Source of the DNA: Holosporaceae bacterium 'Namur'
Lineage (GTDB): Bacteria; Pseudomonadota; Alphaproteobacteria; Rickettsiales; Midichloriaceae
Assembly: GCA_014116815.1 (NCBI GenBank)
Contig: JACGYV010000002.1
Span: forward strand, 1-64,000
DNA length: 64,000 bases
Direction: 5' to 3'
The notes beneath the pieces were generated by a model. That model was not told the DNA's origin. It worked only from the letters and a program-made list of their open reading frames with translations, and did no database searches. Below are positions 33,828 through 43,735 of this stretch, piece by piece. Position 1 is the stretch's first letter. Each line of letters opens with the position of its first letter. A program made the position numbers and the translations under genes.

Positions 33828-35879
33828 ATGTCTTTACCTCCCGTTGCCAAAAAGATTCCTTATATATTTGAGATCCATGGTGAAAAATTAACCGATGATT
33901 ATGCCTGGTTAAGAGATCAAAACTGGCCAGATGTTAAAGATGAAGAAGTTCTAAATTACTTGAGGGAAGAAAATAAATATTTTGAAAGTATTACGGCTTC
34001 TCAAAAAGATGTGGAAGAGGCCATATATAAGGAACTTAAGAACCGTATAAAGCTCACTGATACCACCTACCCCATAAAGCGCGGAGAATATTATTATTAC
34101 TCCAAAACAACCGAAAATTCCAATTACCAAATTTTTTGCAGGAAGAAAAATTCCTTGGATAATCCTGAAGAAATTATTCTTGACTGTGATGAGCTTGGTA
34201 AAGATCTTTGTTTTTTTGATTTAGGTGCAATTGCAGTAAGTCCTGATCACTCTATGTTAGCATATTCTGCCGATACTACGGGCGGTGAAAGATATAATAT
34301 ATATGTTAAAAACTTAAATAATAACGCATTATTAAAAGATGAGATTAGTGATAGCATTGGAAGCATAGTTTGGCATAAGAGCGGGAAAGGTTTCTTTTAT
34401 ACTAAACTAAATGAATTTTGGAGAACGGATAAAGTTTATTACCATGAACTCGGTACTTCAAGTAAACAAGATAAGTTGATATTCAAGGAAACCGATCAAA
34501 TATTCAGAGTTAACATTAGCAGATCAAAGAGCGAACAATTTTTAATAATTGAGTCTGAAAGCAAAGATTATAATGAAAGCTTGGTGCTGGATTTTAACTC
34601 CGATAACTTGGAACCAAAGTTAATTGAGCCGAGGAAAGATGATCATCTTTATTACATTGAGCACAGAGGTGAATATTTTTATATAAAAACTAATTCAGGC
34701 GGCAAAAATTTTAGGTTGGTAAAAGCTCCCCTAACTAGTCCTGAATCGGCTAATTGGCAGGAAGTTATCCCGCATAGCAATGAAAATTACTTGACTGATT
34801 TCTTTACCTTTAAAGATAAAATAGTGGTGCAGTCTCAGCATAAAGGCTTAAGTTGTTTAAAAGTATATGATTATGATTTTAGAAGCTTCCATGAAATAAA
34901 TTTTCCCGACCCCAGCTATTTTATTTCACCGATCTTCACAACTTTCAAGGCTTTAAATATTCGGTTTTCTTATTCCTCATTAAATTCTCCTGAGATAATT
35001 ATGGAAAACAGCTTCTCTGACAATCATTTAGAAACCTTGAAAACTAAGGAAGTGCTAGGCGGGTATGATAAATCTCACTACGCCTCTGAAAGAATATTTG
35101 CTAAAGGTAAGGATGGTGTAGAAATACCGATTTCTTTAGTTTACAGGAAAGATAGATTTAAGCATGACGGCTCCAATCCGTTATATCTTTACGGGTATGG
35201 TTCATATGGCTACCCTACCTATGCAAGATTCCGTTCTGAGATAGTTTCCCTACTGGATAGAGGGTTTGTATATGCGATCGCTCATATTAGAGGCGGCGAT
35301 GAAATGGGACAGGAATGGTACCAGGATGGTAAGTTATTAAATAAGAAAAATACTTTTTATGATTTTATTGCTTGTGCCGAATATTTAATTGCTGATAACT
35401 ATACTCGTAAACAAAATATTGTAATAGTCGGCGGCAGTGCAGGAGGTTTGCTGGTTGGAGCCTGCGTGAATGAAAGGCCTGATTTGTTTAAAATGGCGGT
35501 GGCGGATGTTCCTTATGTCGATGCGCTAAACACTATGCTTGATGAGAGTTTACCTTTAACTCCGGGGGAATATTCCGAATGGGGGAATCCTAAAAACGAA
35601 GAATATTACCACTATATTAAATCTTATTCACCTTATGATAATATAAAGAGACAAGATTACCCGACATTATATGTAACTGCCGGATTAACCGATCCTAGGG
35701 TAACTTATTGGGAGCCGGCAAAATGGGTAGCAAAACTTAGGGAATATAAAACCGATAATAATCTGCTCGTGCTTAAAACTAATATGGACTCCGGCCACTG
35801 CGGAGCTTCAGGCAGGTTCGGATACTTGAAGGATATCGCACAGGAATATAGTTTTATACTTAAAATCTTCGGGGCTTGA
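33828..35879 (+). CDS. ptrB: Oligopeptidase B (S9A serine peptidase)
   Basis: Oligopeptidase B cleaves short peptides after basic residues. The 683-residue protein has the N-terminal segment PPVAKKIPYIFEIHGEKLTDDYAWLRD and a beta-propeller, then the peptidase domain with HIRGGDEMGQEWYQDGK and the catalytic triad Ser537 (GGSAGG), Asp622 (TDPRVTYWEPAKW) and His657 (SGHCGASGR). The YWEP-KW segment is characteristic of this subfamily, as opposed to prolyl oligopeptidase. The length fits. It is preceded by an inverted repeat touching the start codon. Confidence 0.92.
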   Translation: MSLPPVAKKIPYIFEIHGEKLTDDYAWLRDQNWPDVKDEEVLNYLREENKYFESITASQKDVEEAIYKELKNRIKLTDTTYPIKRGEYYYYSKTTENSNYQIFCRKKNSLDNPEEIILDCDELGKDLCFFDLGAIAVSPDHSMLAYSADTTGGERYNIYVKNLNNNALLKDEISDSIGSIVWHKSGKGFFYTKLNEFWRTDKVYYHELGTSSKQDKLIFKETDQIFRVNISRSKSEQFLIIESESKDYNESLVLDFNSDNLEPKLIEPRKDDHLYYIEHRGEYFYIKTNSGGKNFRLVKAPLTSPESANWQEVIPHSNENYLTDFFTFKDKIVVQSQHKGLSCLKVYDYDFRSFHEINFPDPSYFISPIFTTFKALNIRFSYSSLNSPEIIMENSFSDNHLETLKTKEVLGGYDKSHYASERIFAKGKDGVEIPISLVYRKDRFKHDGSNPLYLYGYGSYGYPTYARFRSEIVSLLDRGFVYAIAHIRGGDEMGQEWYQDGKLLNKKNTFYDFIACAEYLIADNYTRKQNIVIVGGSAGGLLVGACVNERPDLFKMAVADVPYVDALNTMLDESLPLTPGEYSEWGNPKNEEYYHYIKSYSPYDNIKRQDYPTLYVTAGLTDPRVTYWEPAKWVAKLREYKTDNNLLVLKTNMDSGHCGASGRFGYLKDIAQEYSFILKIFGA

Positions 35880-35904
35880 TTATTATATTACAAGCCCTTA
35901 AAGT

Positions 35905-36660
35905 TTAGTACTTACAAACTGAATTACGCAGTATATTCCCGTCTGGAAATTCTGCAATTATTCTTTCTGCCCACGGCTTAACTTCTAGTTTATTTAAAAA
36001 ACTCACAATAGCAGCTTTTCCTTCGGAAAATGCATAATCCGCCGGAGTTTCACCTCGCTTATTTTTTAAATTAATTTTTAATCCGTTTTGCCTCAGAAGT
36101 TCAAGGGTATGAAGTTGACCGCCAAGCGCAGCAAAATGCATAGCCGTTTCACCTCCCTCAGTTACAGCATTAATATTCGCTCCATTTCTTTGAAGAAGTT
36201 CAATTATATGGTTATGCCCGTCTTGTGCCGCATAATGAATCGGGGTTTCACCTTCCTCTGTTCTTGCATCTACTTCAAGCCCTTTATTTATAAGAAATTC
36301 TACAGTATCTTGATACCCGCCTTCAGCGGCAAAATGCATAGCCGTTTCATTGTCTATGGTTACAGCATTAATATTGGCACAAAACTTTTCAAGAAGCTCA
36401 ATTATATGGTGGCACCCTTTTTGTGCAGCATAATGAATCGGGGTTTTATTTTCTTCCGTACTGGCATTAACTTCGGGCCCATTTGTTAATAAAAGTTCTA
36501 CTATAAGTTGGTTTTCACCCCCAGAAGCAAAATGTAAAGCCGTTTCACCGCTTTTAGTCTTAACATGAATATCAGCCCTGTTTTTTATTAGTTCATCTAT
36601 CCTTTTTAAATCCCCTGCCTTCACAGCATCTATGAATTGCTCATTAATTTGATCTTTCAT
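35905..36660 (-). CDS. Ankyrin-repeat protein with a duplicated two-repeat unit (251 aa)
   Basis: The protein consists almost wholly of about six canonical 33-residue ankyrin repeats (residues ~35-225), for example GETPIHYAAQDGHNHIIELL and NETAMHFAAEGGYQDTVEFL. Repeats alternate between TPIHYAAQ (residues 73 and 139) and AMHFAA (107 and 173), i.e. a 66-residue double unit occurs twice, indicating a recent duplication. No signal peptide is present. Ankyrin proteins bind other proteins; in intracellular bacteria many are host-directed, which is inferred here only by analogy. Confidence 0.85.
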   Translation of the reverse strand: MKDQINEQFIDAVKAGDLKRIDELIKNRADIHVKTKSGETALHFASGGENQLIVELLLTNGPEVNASTEENKTPIHYAAQKGCHHIIELLEKFCANINAVTIDNETAMHFAAEGGYQDTVEFLINKGLEVDARTEEGETPIHYAAQDGHNHIIELLQRNGANINAVTEGGETAMHFAALGGQLHTLELLRQNGLKINLKNKRGETPADYAFSEGKAAIVSFLNKLEVKPWAERIIAEFPDGNILRNSVCKY

Positions 36661-36839
36661 TTTATTTTCCTTTAATATTATTTCTTTAATAATGTACTAA
36701 TTCGGTAATTAATTATTACAAAGAATCTATATAGCAATAAACAAAAGAATATACAAATGGTGTTTAAGTATGATTTATAATAAATGTTCAAGGATGGTAT
36801 TCGGATATTACAGTCGAAAACCCAAAATCACCGAGAAGG

Positions 36840-37790
36840 TTAATCCTCTTCAATATCCCAAATATAACGCTTAGTTTTGCCCGTCTGATAGAAGCAGGCA
36901 ACCTCCTCAATGAAGCCCTGAAAGTCCTGATTCTCTTCAACCAACCTATTTGCAGTATCCCAATCAATATCTGTACGCTCTCTTGCAGGAATTAATACCT
37001 GGCTCTCTACAGGGGTTTTATGACCAAGCAAAATAAAGCCGATTCCATGTAGGGCAGATAGAATCTGCAATTCACGCTTGGTATCGGAACCTTCCAATTC
37101 CGCAGCTACCAAATATCCATAGTTAGCCCAGGAAGAATTAGATACTGCCTGAAAAAATGCTTGGCGGACATTTGAACGGTTGATGAGCAGCTTAACTTCA
37201 AATGACCACAATTTGGTTTTTTTATCTGAATATTGCCGGACGCAATCTTTTACTTTCCGATTCCAGTCAGCCGTCAAGTCTTCCATGGCAACAAGATCAG
37301 GGTAAAGCTATTTATTGCCGTTCGCACCATGATTGTTTGATGAACGTTTCTCATCAATGCGTTTGCTGTAAATGCTATATTCAGTCCAAAAAATGCTTGA
37401 AAGCATCGGGTAAAGATCATGTTCCGCTAAACGTGCCGCATCGCTTTGAGACATTGATGCAGAGAGGAGATCAGACTCTGCTTCTTCTATTTCGGCCTGA
37501 TCGCTTTGAGTCGTGTAGTAATATTTGCGGGGTCGCTCTTCCGTGGTTTTCAGTTTTGCGTTTCGTTTCTGCATGTGCTTACGCCGTGCCCCGATTTCTG
37601 TGATAATTTGCTGAATTAATGCTTGATCATCATTAAGCTTATTAACTGTTGCTTTACTGCGTTCCCGTTTGGCCTCACATTCATCCGGGTAGATTTCAAA
37701 TATCCACTTTGCAATTTCGCGGGCAGTAAACTTTTGCTCGGGATTGTTCGATAGGTACTCAATAATTTTTTTACTTAAATCCAGCTGCAT
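36840..37790 (-). pseudogene. hrgA: HrgA/COG2958-like HTH-nuclease-type gene broken by one amber codon
   Basis: The gene reads continuously except for a TAG at about 37308-37310. The frame gives ...NHGANGNK, stop, LYPDLVAMEDLTADW, where homologues are expected to have a Trp (TGG) at the stop. The N-terminal half has a HARE-type winged helix (LDLSKKIIEYLSNNPEQKFT, AREIAKWIF). The C-terminal half has KLWSFEVKLLINRSNVRQAF, whose FEVK resembles the E-x-K of PD-(D/E)xK nucleases. HrgA is known as a gene near or replacing restriction genes in Helicobacter. Base composition is richer in GC than its neighbours, consistent with transfer. Both halves remain open, so loss is recent or the codon is read through. 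Confidence 0.75.
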
Positions 37791-37792
37791 AT

Positions 37793-37812
37793 TCTTACTT
37801 TTTAAAGTAAGA
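37793..37812. promoter_or_regulatory. Palindrome just upstream of the hrgA-like start codon
   Basis: TCTTACTTT (37793-37801) and AAAGTAAGA (37804-37812) form a 9-bp inverted repeat with a 2-base centre, 2 bases before the start codon. It could be a repressor operator or an mRNA hairpin over the ribosome-binding site. Confidence 0.45.
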
Positions 37813-38022
37813 GGACAAGTAATCCTATTAATTTATCAAAAAAATAACAACAGAATGCAAAAGTTTTTTCGTCATGTCAAATAAAACGGAATAATTCTGA
37901 TTTAATATTATACATACTGAAATACCATACGGCACATTAGTTAATCTTAATAATTAATCCTTATAAAGGAACACCAAAAAAATTTTGAGTTTTATATAGA
38001 TTGCTGAAAGCCAGATTTTATG

Positions 38023-38098
38023 TGGTGGAGACAAACGGATTCGAACCGATGACCCCCTGCTTGCAAAGCAGGTGCTCTACCAACTGAGCTATGTCCCC
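38023..38098 (-). tRNA. tRNA-Ala(UGC)
   Basis: The minus strand folds as a 76-nt tRNA with encoded CCA. The acceptor is GGGGACA/TGTCTCC, the D arm contains AGCTCAGTTGGTAGAGC, the anticodon stem-loop is CCTGCTTTGCAAGCAGG with anticodon TGC, and the T arm has GGTTCGAATCC. The T-T mismatch in the T stem is, to my memory, common in alphaproteobacterial tRNA-Ala. It follows tRNA-Gly by 60 bp and is probably cotranscribed. Confidence 0.95.
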
Positions 38099-38158
38099 AT
38101 ATGCTTTAAACTGCTTACTTGCTTATAAATATGTTTTTATAAAAAAGCAAGCACTAAA

Positions 38159-38233
38159 TGGAGCGGGAGAAGGGATTCGAACCCTCGACCCCAACCTTGG
38201 CAAGGTTGTGCTCTACCCCTGAGCTACACCCGC
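38159..38233 (-). tRNA. tRNA-Gly(GCC)
   Basis: The minus strand gives a 75-nt tRNA with CCA: acceptor GCGGGTG/TCTCCCGC region, D arm TAGCTCAGGGGTAGAGCA, anticodon loop CTTGCCAAG with anticodon GCC, and T arm GGGTTCGAATCCC. It is upstream of tRNA-Ala on the same strand. Confidence 0.95.
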
Positions 38234-38251
38234 ATGTTTTAAGCAAATGCC

Positions 38252-38279
38252 AATATAATTGTAAAATTAATAATTGCAA
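38252..38279 (-). promoter_or_regulatory. Candidate promoter of the tRNA-Gly/tRNA-Ala pair
   Basis: On the minus strand TTGCAA (38274-38279) and TATATT (38252-38257) are 16 bases apart, putting the start about 10 bases before tRNA-Gly. Confidence 0.45.
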
Positions 38280-38329
38280 TAGTATTTTTAAAATTTCTCA
38301 TCCTGAACTGTTTCTCCGGGAGTTATAGC

Positions 38330-38944
38330 TTAAGAACCGCTAAAAAAGTTAGGGTTTCTAAATATAAATTCAGATTTATTAATCTCAGTATTAGTTTTTA
38401 TATTACTAAATATAATTTCTACCTCCTGACCGCTTTCATCAAACACGTCAACTTCGACTAACTTCATTTTATGATTATCTTTACGTTCAAACTTAAGTGT
38501 CAACCCGGCTATAGTTGATTTTTCATAATCTTTGTTCTTCTCTAAGATAACAAGTTCGGAATAATGTTTGCCTGTCGTATATTTCTCAACATGCACATCT
38601 TTTTCAAGGTTGATTTTTTCTTTACTTAAAAAGTGAGCAAGCACGGCTTTGGTTGAAAGATAACTAGCCTCCTCCAGCTCATAATCATAATATGTTATAT
38701 TTTTTCCGTTACTGATAACAACGGCTTTTTTTGGCTTTAAGTATTCCCATTTCATCTTGCCTGGTTTTGATAATAAAAATTTACCTTCTTTAATTCTACC
38801 GTCGCTGCTATATTGCTTAAAATCAGCGCTAAACGTTGTAATTGAGTTTAAATATTTTTCAACTTCAATAACCGAGTCAGCAGCTGCAAACATTGTATTC
38901 GGGATTAGCAAAAAAAAGATAAAAAGCAGTGATTTATTATACAT
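38330..38944 (-). CDS. lolA: Outer-membrane lipoprotein carrier LolA
   Basis: LolA ferries lipoproteins across the periplasm from LolCDE to the outer membrane. The 204-residue protein has a signal peptide ending near AAADS and the LolA motifs ITTFSADFKQYSSDG, GKFLLSKPGKMKWEYLKP and AVVISNGKNITYYDYEL. It suits the lipoproteins seen in the window. The gene is divergent from the large YhdP-like gene and followed by the two tRNA genes. Confidence 0.88.
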   Translation of the reverse strand: MYNKSLLFIFFLLIPNTMFAAADSVIEVEKYLNSITTFSADFKQYSSDGRIKEGKFLLSKPGKMKWEYLKPKKAVVISNGKNITYYDYELEEASYLSTKAVLAHFLSKEKINLEKDVHVEKYTTGKHYSELVILEKNKDYEKSTIAGLTLKFERKDNHKMKLVEVDVFDESGQEVEIIFSNIKTNTEINKSEFIFRNPNFFSGS

Positions 38945-39039
38945 ATGATTTTCCTTATATTTCTTATATTTTAAAGCATTAAAAATTTATTATTTTATGT
39001 TATAGTAGTATAATAAGTGAACCCAACTCAAATATTCAA

Positions 39040-42033
39040 GTGGTTATTAGGGCTTTTAAGATATTAAGTAAAATTATTTTCAGCTTGGTTGCTTTAGCGG
39101 CAATATTGTTGTTTTCAATTTATATTTGGCTTGCAAGCGGTTCAAAATCCATACCATTCGCTGCAAAATATGTTTCCAACCAAGCGACCAAACTAGTACC
39201 TAATGCAAAATTTAACATAAAAGAGTTAAAAGCCGGACTTAATAAAAAAGATTATAGCATATATTTTGATATTAATAACCTAAACATTACCCTATCAAAT
39301 TATGACCCTTTAATTTTAACTAATACAAAGATAAAATTTCATCCGGCCGGTTTAATTCCCTTCACCAAGCAACCCTTGGTTAATTTAGAACTTTCACTTG
39401 ATAAAATTAACTTTGCTCCTTTAAAAGGCGGTAATCGAGAGTTAACTAAGGATATTCCGGTAAACTTAATTGATGACTTTATTTTAAAAAATAAGAAGAA
39501 ATTAAAAAGATTTAATTTCATACTTCTTAATACCAGCTTTACATTCATAAAGAATAATAACCCGATTACATTTAAGGTTGAAAAAGCTTCATTTAGTCCG
39601 GTAAAAAGTGGTAACACCCTATTACTTAGAGCAAAAGTACAAGCAAAAATAAATAAGGAAAATATTACCATTAATTCTTTATTTAATACTTCGTCTAAAA
39701 AAGAAATTGTTATCTCAGGGGTGGTTAAAGGGATAAGTTATAAATCTCTTAATGAGCTTGGATTTGGTACAAAGATACTTAATAATGCCGATATTAAATT
39801 AGACTTAAATTTTAAAGTGATAACTACAAAGTTTAATACTTTTGATCAGCTCAATTTTAATATTAACAGCACTAAAGGTTTAATCAACCCTAATCAGGAT
39901 TTTACCGCACCGATAATATTAGATAATTTAACAATCCTAGGAAAGTGTTTAAACGGTTGCAGTACTATTGAATTTGAAAGGCTTAAGATTCTCTTCCAAG
40001 GCAATCAGATTTTAATAAGCGGTAAATTTACTGATAACATATTAAGTATAAATGCAAGCACCGGTAAAATTAACTTAGAACAAATATTAAAACTCTGGCC
40101 GAGAACCTTATCTCCTAAGTCATATACTTGGCTAAGCGAGTACTTAAAAGCGGCAGAAATAAAGGGAGTTAGCGCACACTTACATTTTAACCTCGAGGAT
40201 TTGGCAAGCGGAAAGGTTTTAAATGATGATAGTTTATATGTAACATTCCCGATTGAAAATGCAGCTTTGCAATACCCTAAAAATTCGCCCCTAATAAGCA
40301 ATATTAACGGCATAATAGATATTTATCCTAATAAAATTGATATAAAAATTAAGAATGGAAAAATACTTTCTTCCGAACTTAAAGATTTTGATATTAATAT
40401 TAATGATCTTGTCGGCAAAAATACTATACTTGATATTAAAGGTAAATTAATCGGATCAATTCAGGATTCTATAGATTTAGCTTATATATACTCTGAAAAA
40501 CAAAATTCGGAGTTTAAAAACTTACAGGGCAACATAATTTCTGAATTAGAAATATCAATACCGCTTACGGTAGAAGAAAATAAAAATTTCAACCTTAACG
40601 TGGCTTCTCAAATATCCGATCTTAAAACTGAGGTATTTAATAAATACCCGATCTCTAACGGGACATTAAAATTAAATTTAAAAGATAATATTTTACTTAT
40701 AAACGGCACGGCAAATTTTGTTGAAAATATTCCGCTTACAATTAATCACGAAGAGTTTTTAAGCCCGGAAGATACTAATAAATACATTAGCAAAACTATG
40801 GTAGAGCTGGCACTAACTAAGGATTTTATTAATAAACAGGGGCATAGTATCGGTAATATTATTGCAAGCAATAATAAAATCCCTGCTAATTTAGTTATCA
40901 CTAAGGATTTAAACCGGGAAACCGGTGCAGAAATTGAAATTAATTTGAAAAATAACAGCTTAAATATTAGTAAAATAGGAGTTAAGAAAGGAATCGGAGA
41001 TCCGGGTTTTTTAAAATTAAAATTGGATAACGTAAATGGCGAATATAAAATTAAAGATTACAAGCTGAGTATTCCGAACCTTACCAGCGAAGGCACAATT
41101 GAAACTGACCAGAACCTTAACATTGCAAGCGTAAATTCCAATAAAACAATTGTAAAAGGCAGCTCATTCGGCTTTACCTATAAAAACTCCATAAAGTCCG
41201 ATTATTTACTTTTAAGAGGTAATGAGGTAAATTTAAGTACCTTAGATTTTTCTAAACTTTCCGAAACATCAAACACTAAGCGAGATAAACCATTTATATT
41301 TGAAAGTAAAATAAGGAGGTTGGTGCTTAAAAAGGGAATAATTATTAATTCACCGGCATTTAATGCAAAATGCAATCAAAGCAGCTGTAATTTCTTTAAT
41401 TTTAACGGAAGTTTAGGAAATAATGAAACAATAGAAGCAAGCCTTAATTATCCCACTCTTAATATACAAACCTCTAATGCCGGTAAAATTATTGCTGCTT
41501 TCGGTATTTCACCTAATATAGAACATGGTTCATTGAAGCTGACCGGAACTTATTCACAAAAAGATAACCTTACCGGTAGCTTGAACATAACTAACTTTAA
41601 CTTGAAAAATGCTCCTATTTTTACTAAGCTACTTTCAATATCCTCACTTACAACCGCATCAGGAATTATTAATATGATGCAAGGTAAGGGCGTATCTTTT
41701 GATAAGCTAAGCTGCCCGTTTACCTTTAAAGCCGGGGTTATAACTATAAATAATTGCGTTCAGAAAGGGCCGGTTTTGACTATTGTTACTGAAGGCACTA
41801 TAGACTTAAATAAAAAATATATTGATATTTCAGGCACATTAGTTCCTGCAAATATTATTAACTCTATCGTTGATAACATTCCGCTAATCGGTAGCACCAT
41901 CTCAGGCGGTAAAAATTCAGGAATTATCGGCACTAAATTTGCTTTGAAGGGTAGTTTAGAGGGTGAAGGCCCCTCTCCTTCCGTAAATCCGCTTTCAATA
42001 TTAACTCCCGGCTTTTTAAGAAATATATTTTAA
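39040..42033 (+). CDS. YhdP/AsmA-like large envelope protein
   Basis: The 997-residue protein has an N-terminal membrane anchor (about residues 10-32), a long beta-rich periplasmic region with DUF3971-like features and a C-terminal AsmA-2-like segment (FTKLLSISSLTTASGIINMM, VLTIVTEGTIDL, DISGTLVPANIINSIVDNIP). YhdP, TamB and AsmA proteins form bridges that move phospholipids to the outer membrane in E. coli. The size and C-terminal motif fit the YhdP side of the family. The start is a GTG; the neighbouring lolA is divergent. Confidence 0.8.
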   Translation: MVIRAFKILSKIIFSLVALAAILLFSIYIWLASGSKSIPFAAKYVSNQATKLVPNAKFNIKELKAGLNKKDYSIYFDINNLNITLSNYDPLILTNTKIKFHPAGLIPFTKQPLVNLELSLDKINFAPLKGGNRELTKDIPVNLIDDFILKNKKKLKRFNFILLNTSFTFIKNNNPITFKVEKASFSPVKSGNTLLLRAKVQAKINKENITINSLFNTSSKKEIVISGVVKGISYKSLNELGFGTKILNNADIKLDLNFKVITTKFNTFDQLNFNINSTKGLINPNQDFTAPIILDNLTILGKCLNGCSTIEFERLKILFQGNQILISGKFTDNILSINASTGKINLEQILKLWPRTLSPKSYTWLSEYLKAAEIKGVSAHLHFNLEDLASGKVLNDDSLYVTFPIENAALQYPKNSPLISNINGIIDIYPNKIDIKIKNGKILSSELKDFDININDLVGKNTILDIKGKLIGSIQDSIDLAYIYSEKQNSEFKNLQGNIISELEISIPLTVEENKNFNLNVASQISDLKTEVFNKYPISNGTLKLNLKDNILLINGTANFVENIPLTINHEEFLSPEDTNKYISKTMVELALTKDFINKQGHSIGNIIASNNKIPANLVITKDLNRETGAEIEINLKNNSLNISKIGVKKGIGDPGFLKLKLDNVNGEYKIKDYKLSIPNLTSEGTIETDQNLNIASVNSNKTIVKGSSFGFTYKNSIKSDYLLLRGNEVNLSTLDFSKLSETSNTKRDKPFIFESKIRRLVLKKGIIINSPAFNAKCNQSSCNFFNFNGSLGNNETIEASLNYPTLNIQTSNAGKIIAAFGISPNIEHGSLKLTGTYSQKDNLTGSLNITNFNLKNAPIFTKLLSISSLTTASGIINMMQGKGVSFDKLSCPFTFKAGVITINNCVQKGPVLTIVTEGTIDLNKKYIDISGTLVPANIINSIVDNIPLIGSTISGGKNSGIIGTKFALKGSLEGEGPSPSVNPLSILTPGFLRNIF

Positions 42034-42101
42034 GATTTGCTCTTTAATTATTGATTTAACGTGATATATTTCTTACGCGAAACAAAATATATGAGTAATT
42101 C

Positions 42102-42350
42102 ATGAGAAATATTAAACTGAGTGATGACAGGAAAAACAAAGCTTTAAATGAAGCACTTGATGCAACAGAACCTGTTGATAGAGATGTACAAGAAATGCAT
42201 GAGCTTTTCACTACTCTATCTTCTCAAGCTATACCCATGTCTGATGATAATATATTTGCAGTTATTTTAAATAACATACATCTAAATTTAAGCTTTGTTA
42301 ATAGTTTTGTACTTAATTCAGCTGATCACTTAAGCGGGATTAGTAAATAA
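42102..42350 (+). CDS. Hypothetical protein (82 aa)
   Basis: I do not recognise this protein. It is short, soluble and helical, with an acidic first half and a hydrophobic second half (IFAVILNNIHLNLSFVNSFVL). The ATG is 68 bp after the YhdP-like stop, and a terminator stem lies just downstream at 42371-42409, which supports a real gene end. Confidence 0.45.
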   Translation: MRNIKLSDDRKNKALNEALDATEPVDRDVQEMHELFTTLSSQAIPMSDDNIFAVILNNIHLNLSFVNSFVLNSADHLSGISK

Positions 42351-42370
42351 TTAATACTATAAAACTTTAA

Positions 42371-42409
42371 AATGCTGCTAAAAATTTATTTAATAAACTA
42401 AGCAGCATT
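42371..42409. terminator. Terminator hairpin between convergent genes
   Basis: AATGCTGCT (42371-42379) pairs with AGCAGCATT (42401-42409). The minus-strand tail TTAAAGTTTT is the more U-rich, so it mainly serves the lipoprotein gene at 42416. Confidence 0.55.
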
Positions 42410-42415
42410 TCACAA

Positions 42416-43552
42416 CTATTCATTAGTCTTTTGTTCTAAACTTTTAGCTTCTTCCTGATATCTCTTAAGTTCCTTTAAATTTTGAGGCATCGGCGGCACA
42501 TCCTTTAAATCGGGATTAATCTTTTTATTTTCTTCCATATCCTGATCTGTAATTATCGGAGTCTTTAACTTACTTAGTTCATTCATTTCATTGTTGGAAT
42601 CAGCTTTATTATCTTCAGCTTCAGCTGCATTTGCTTCATTAAATTTAAAAAGGCCTGATGCTTTTTTAACATACTTTTTAAAGAATCCTTTAAATGAAGT
42701 GGTTGGCTTATTTTGCTGCAAGCAATACTCATCAAATTCAGTCTTTTCCGGGTAGGGGTAAAATACCACATCTCTGTGATCCATTCCTTTATTAATAGGA
42801 ACTTCTCGGTTTTCTTCATATCCGACATTATTAATAGTTACATCATTATTAACAACTTGCGGTTTTCTAAACTCTGAGCCGGGGACATTAGGTTTTGTTG
42901 TTACTGCGGCAGCAGAAGGGGACGGCAAATCATCCGCAAAGTCATAATAGCTATAACCCAGACTTGAGCTACCTCCCTGCTCCGTTATATTTAAATCATC
43001 GTCAGGCAATGATTGATTGCTTGTATCATAATTTCCCTTCGGTACTCTCTTAACTTCCGTCGGTGCTTGCTCTATAGCATTTTGCTGTGAAGAGGGGTTA
43101 TTATCTTCACCGCTGAAAAAGCTTTTTGTTTTTCCTACTCCGCCTTTAAAGAAGCTCATAATAGAAGATTCCTCACCTTTTTTCTTCTTAGTTTCGGTAT
43201 TTCGGTGCTGAGTAACCTCATTATTTCTTTCTACCTCGGCACTATAGGATCCGCCTAGAGGATTCTTATAAACCCCTGTAGTTTTATTAATAGGCTTAAT
43301 TCCGGGATTAGTTGAATAAAATCCGTTTGCTCCGATATCAGTAGTAAAAGGATTGTTTTTAGATTTTTTAGATAGGCCGCCGTTTTCAACAAACATATTA
43401 TCCCTAACCGGATGGCGTTTTATAAATGATTGTTTCCTTTGCGGATGCTTATTATTATACCATGGATTAATCGCGCTAGAGCAACCCAAAAGCGAAAGTG
43501 TGCATGATAGCACCACCAACCTCGGTAACAACTTTATTATAGCGTGACTCAT
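42416..43552 (-). CDS. Predicted outer-envelope lipoprotein, disordered (378 aa)
   Basis: The chosen start is the ATG at 43552 (MSHAIIKLLPRLVVLSCTLS), preceded by an AGGGG ribosome-binding site; an earlier ATG at 43582 would put ten residues before the signal. The lipobox is SLLGC. The mature chain is polar, low in hydrophobic residues and rich in Asn, Lys, Pro and Ser, with no domain I know. The C-terminal INPDLKDVPPMPQNLKEL resembles the PDL-x-x-VP motif seen in alphaproteobacterial envelope lipoproteins. The next gene upstream, def, is divergent. Confidence 0.6.
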   Translation of the reverse strand: MSHAIIKLLPRLVVLSCTLSLLGCSSAINPWYNNKHPQRKQSFIKRHPVRDNMFVENGGLSKKSKNNPFTTDIGANGFYSTNPGIKPINKTTGVYKNPLGGSYSAEVERNNEVTQHRNTETKKKKGEESSIMSFFKGGVGKTKSFFSGEDNNPSSQQNAIEQAPTEVKRVPKGNYDTSNQSLPDDDLNITEQGGSSSLGYSYYDFADDLPSPSAAAVTTKPNVPGSEFRKPQVVNNDVTINNVGYEENREVPINKGMDHRDVVFYPYPEKTEFDEYCLQQNKPTTSFKGFFKKYVKKASGLFKFNEANAAEAEDNKADSNNEMNELSKLKTPIITDQDMEENKKINPDLKDVPPMPQNLKELKRYQEEAKSLEQKTNE

Positions 43553-43735
43553 AGTAAAAACCCCTGTAACAAATGATAACAAATAATATCCACGATACTA
43601 ATATGATTTATTTCTGTTATCAATTAATTTTACTTTAATACTCACTTATAAATAATTGACTAATGGTTGCTTAACGCTTATATGTAATAAAACTTCTTAT
43701 ATAAGTATATATTTCTAATATTTAAGAGTAATTCC

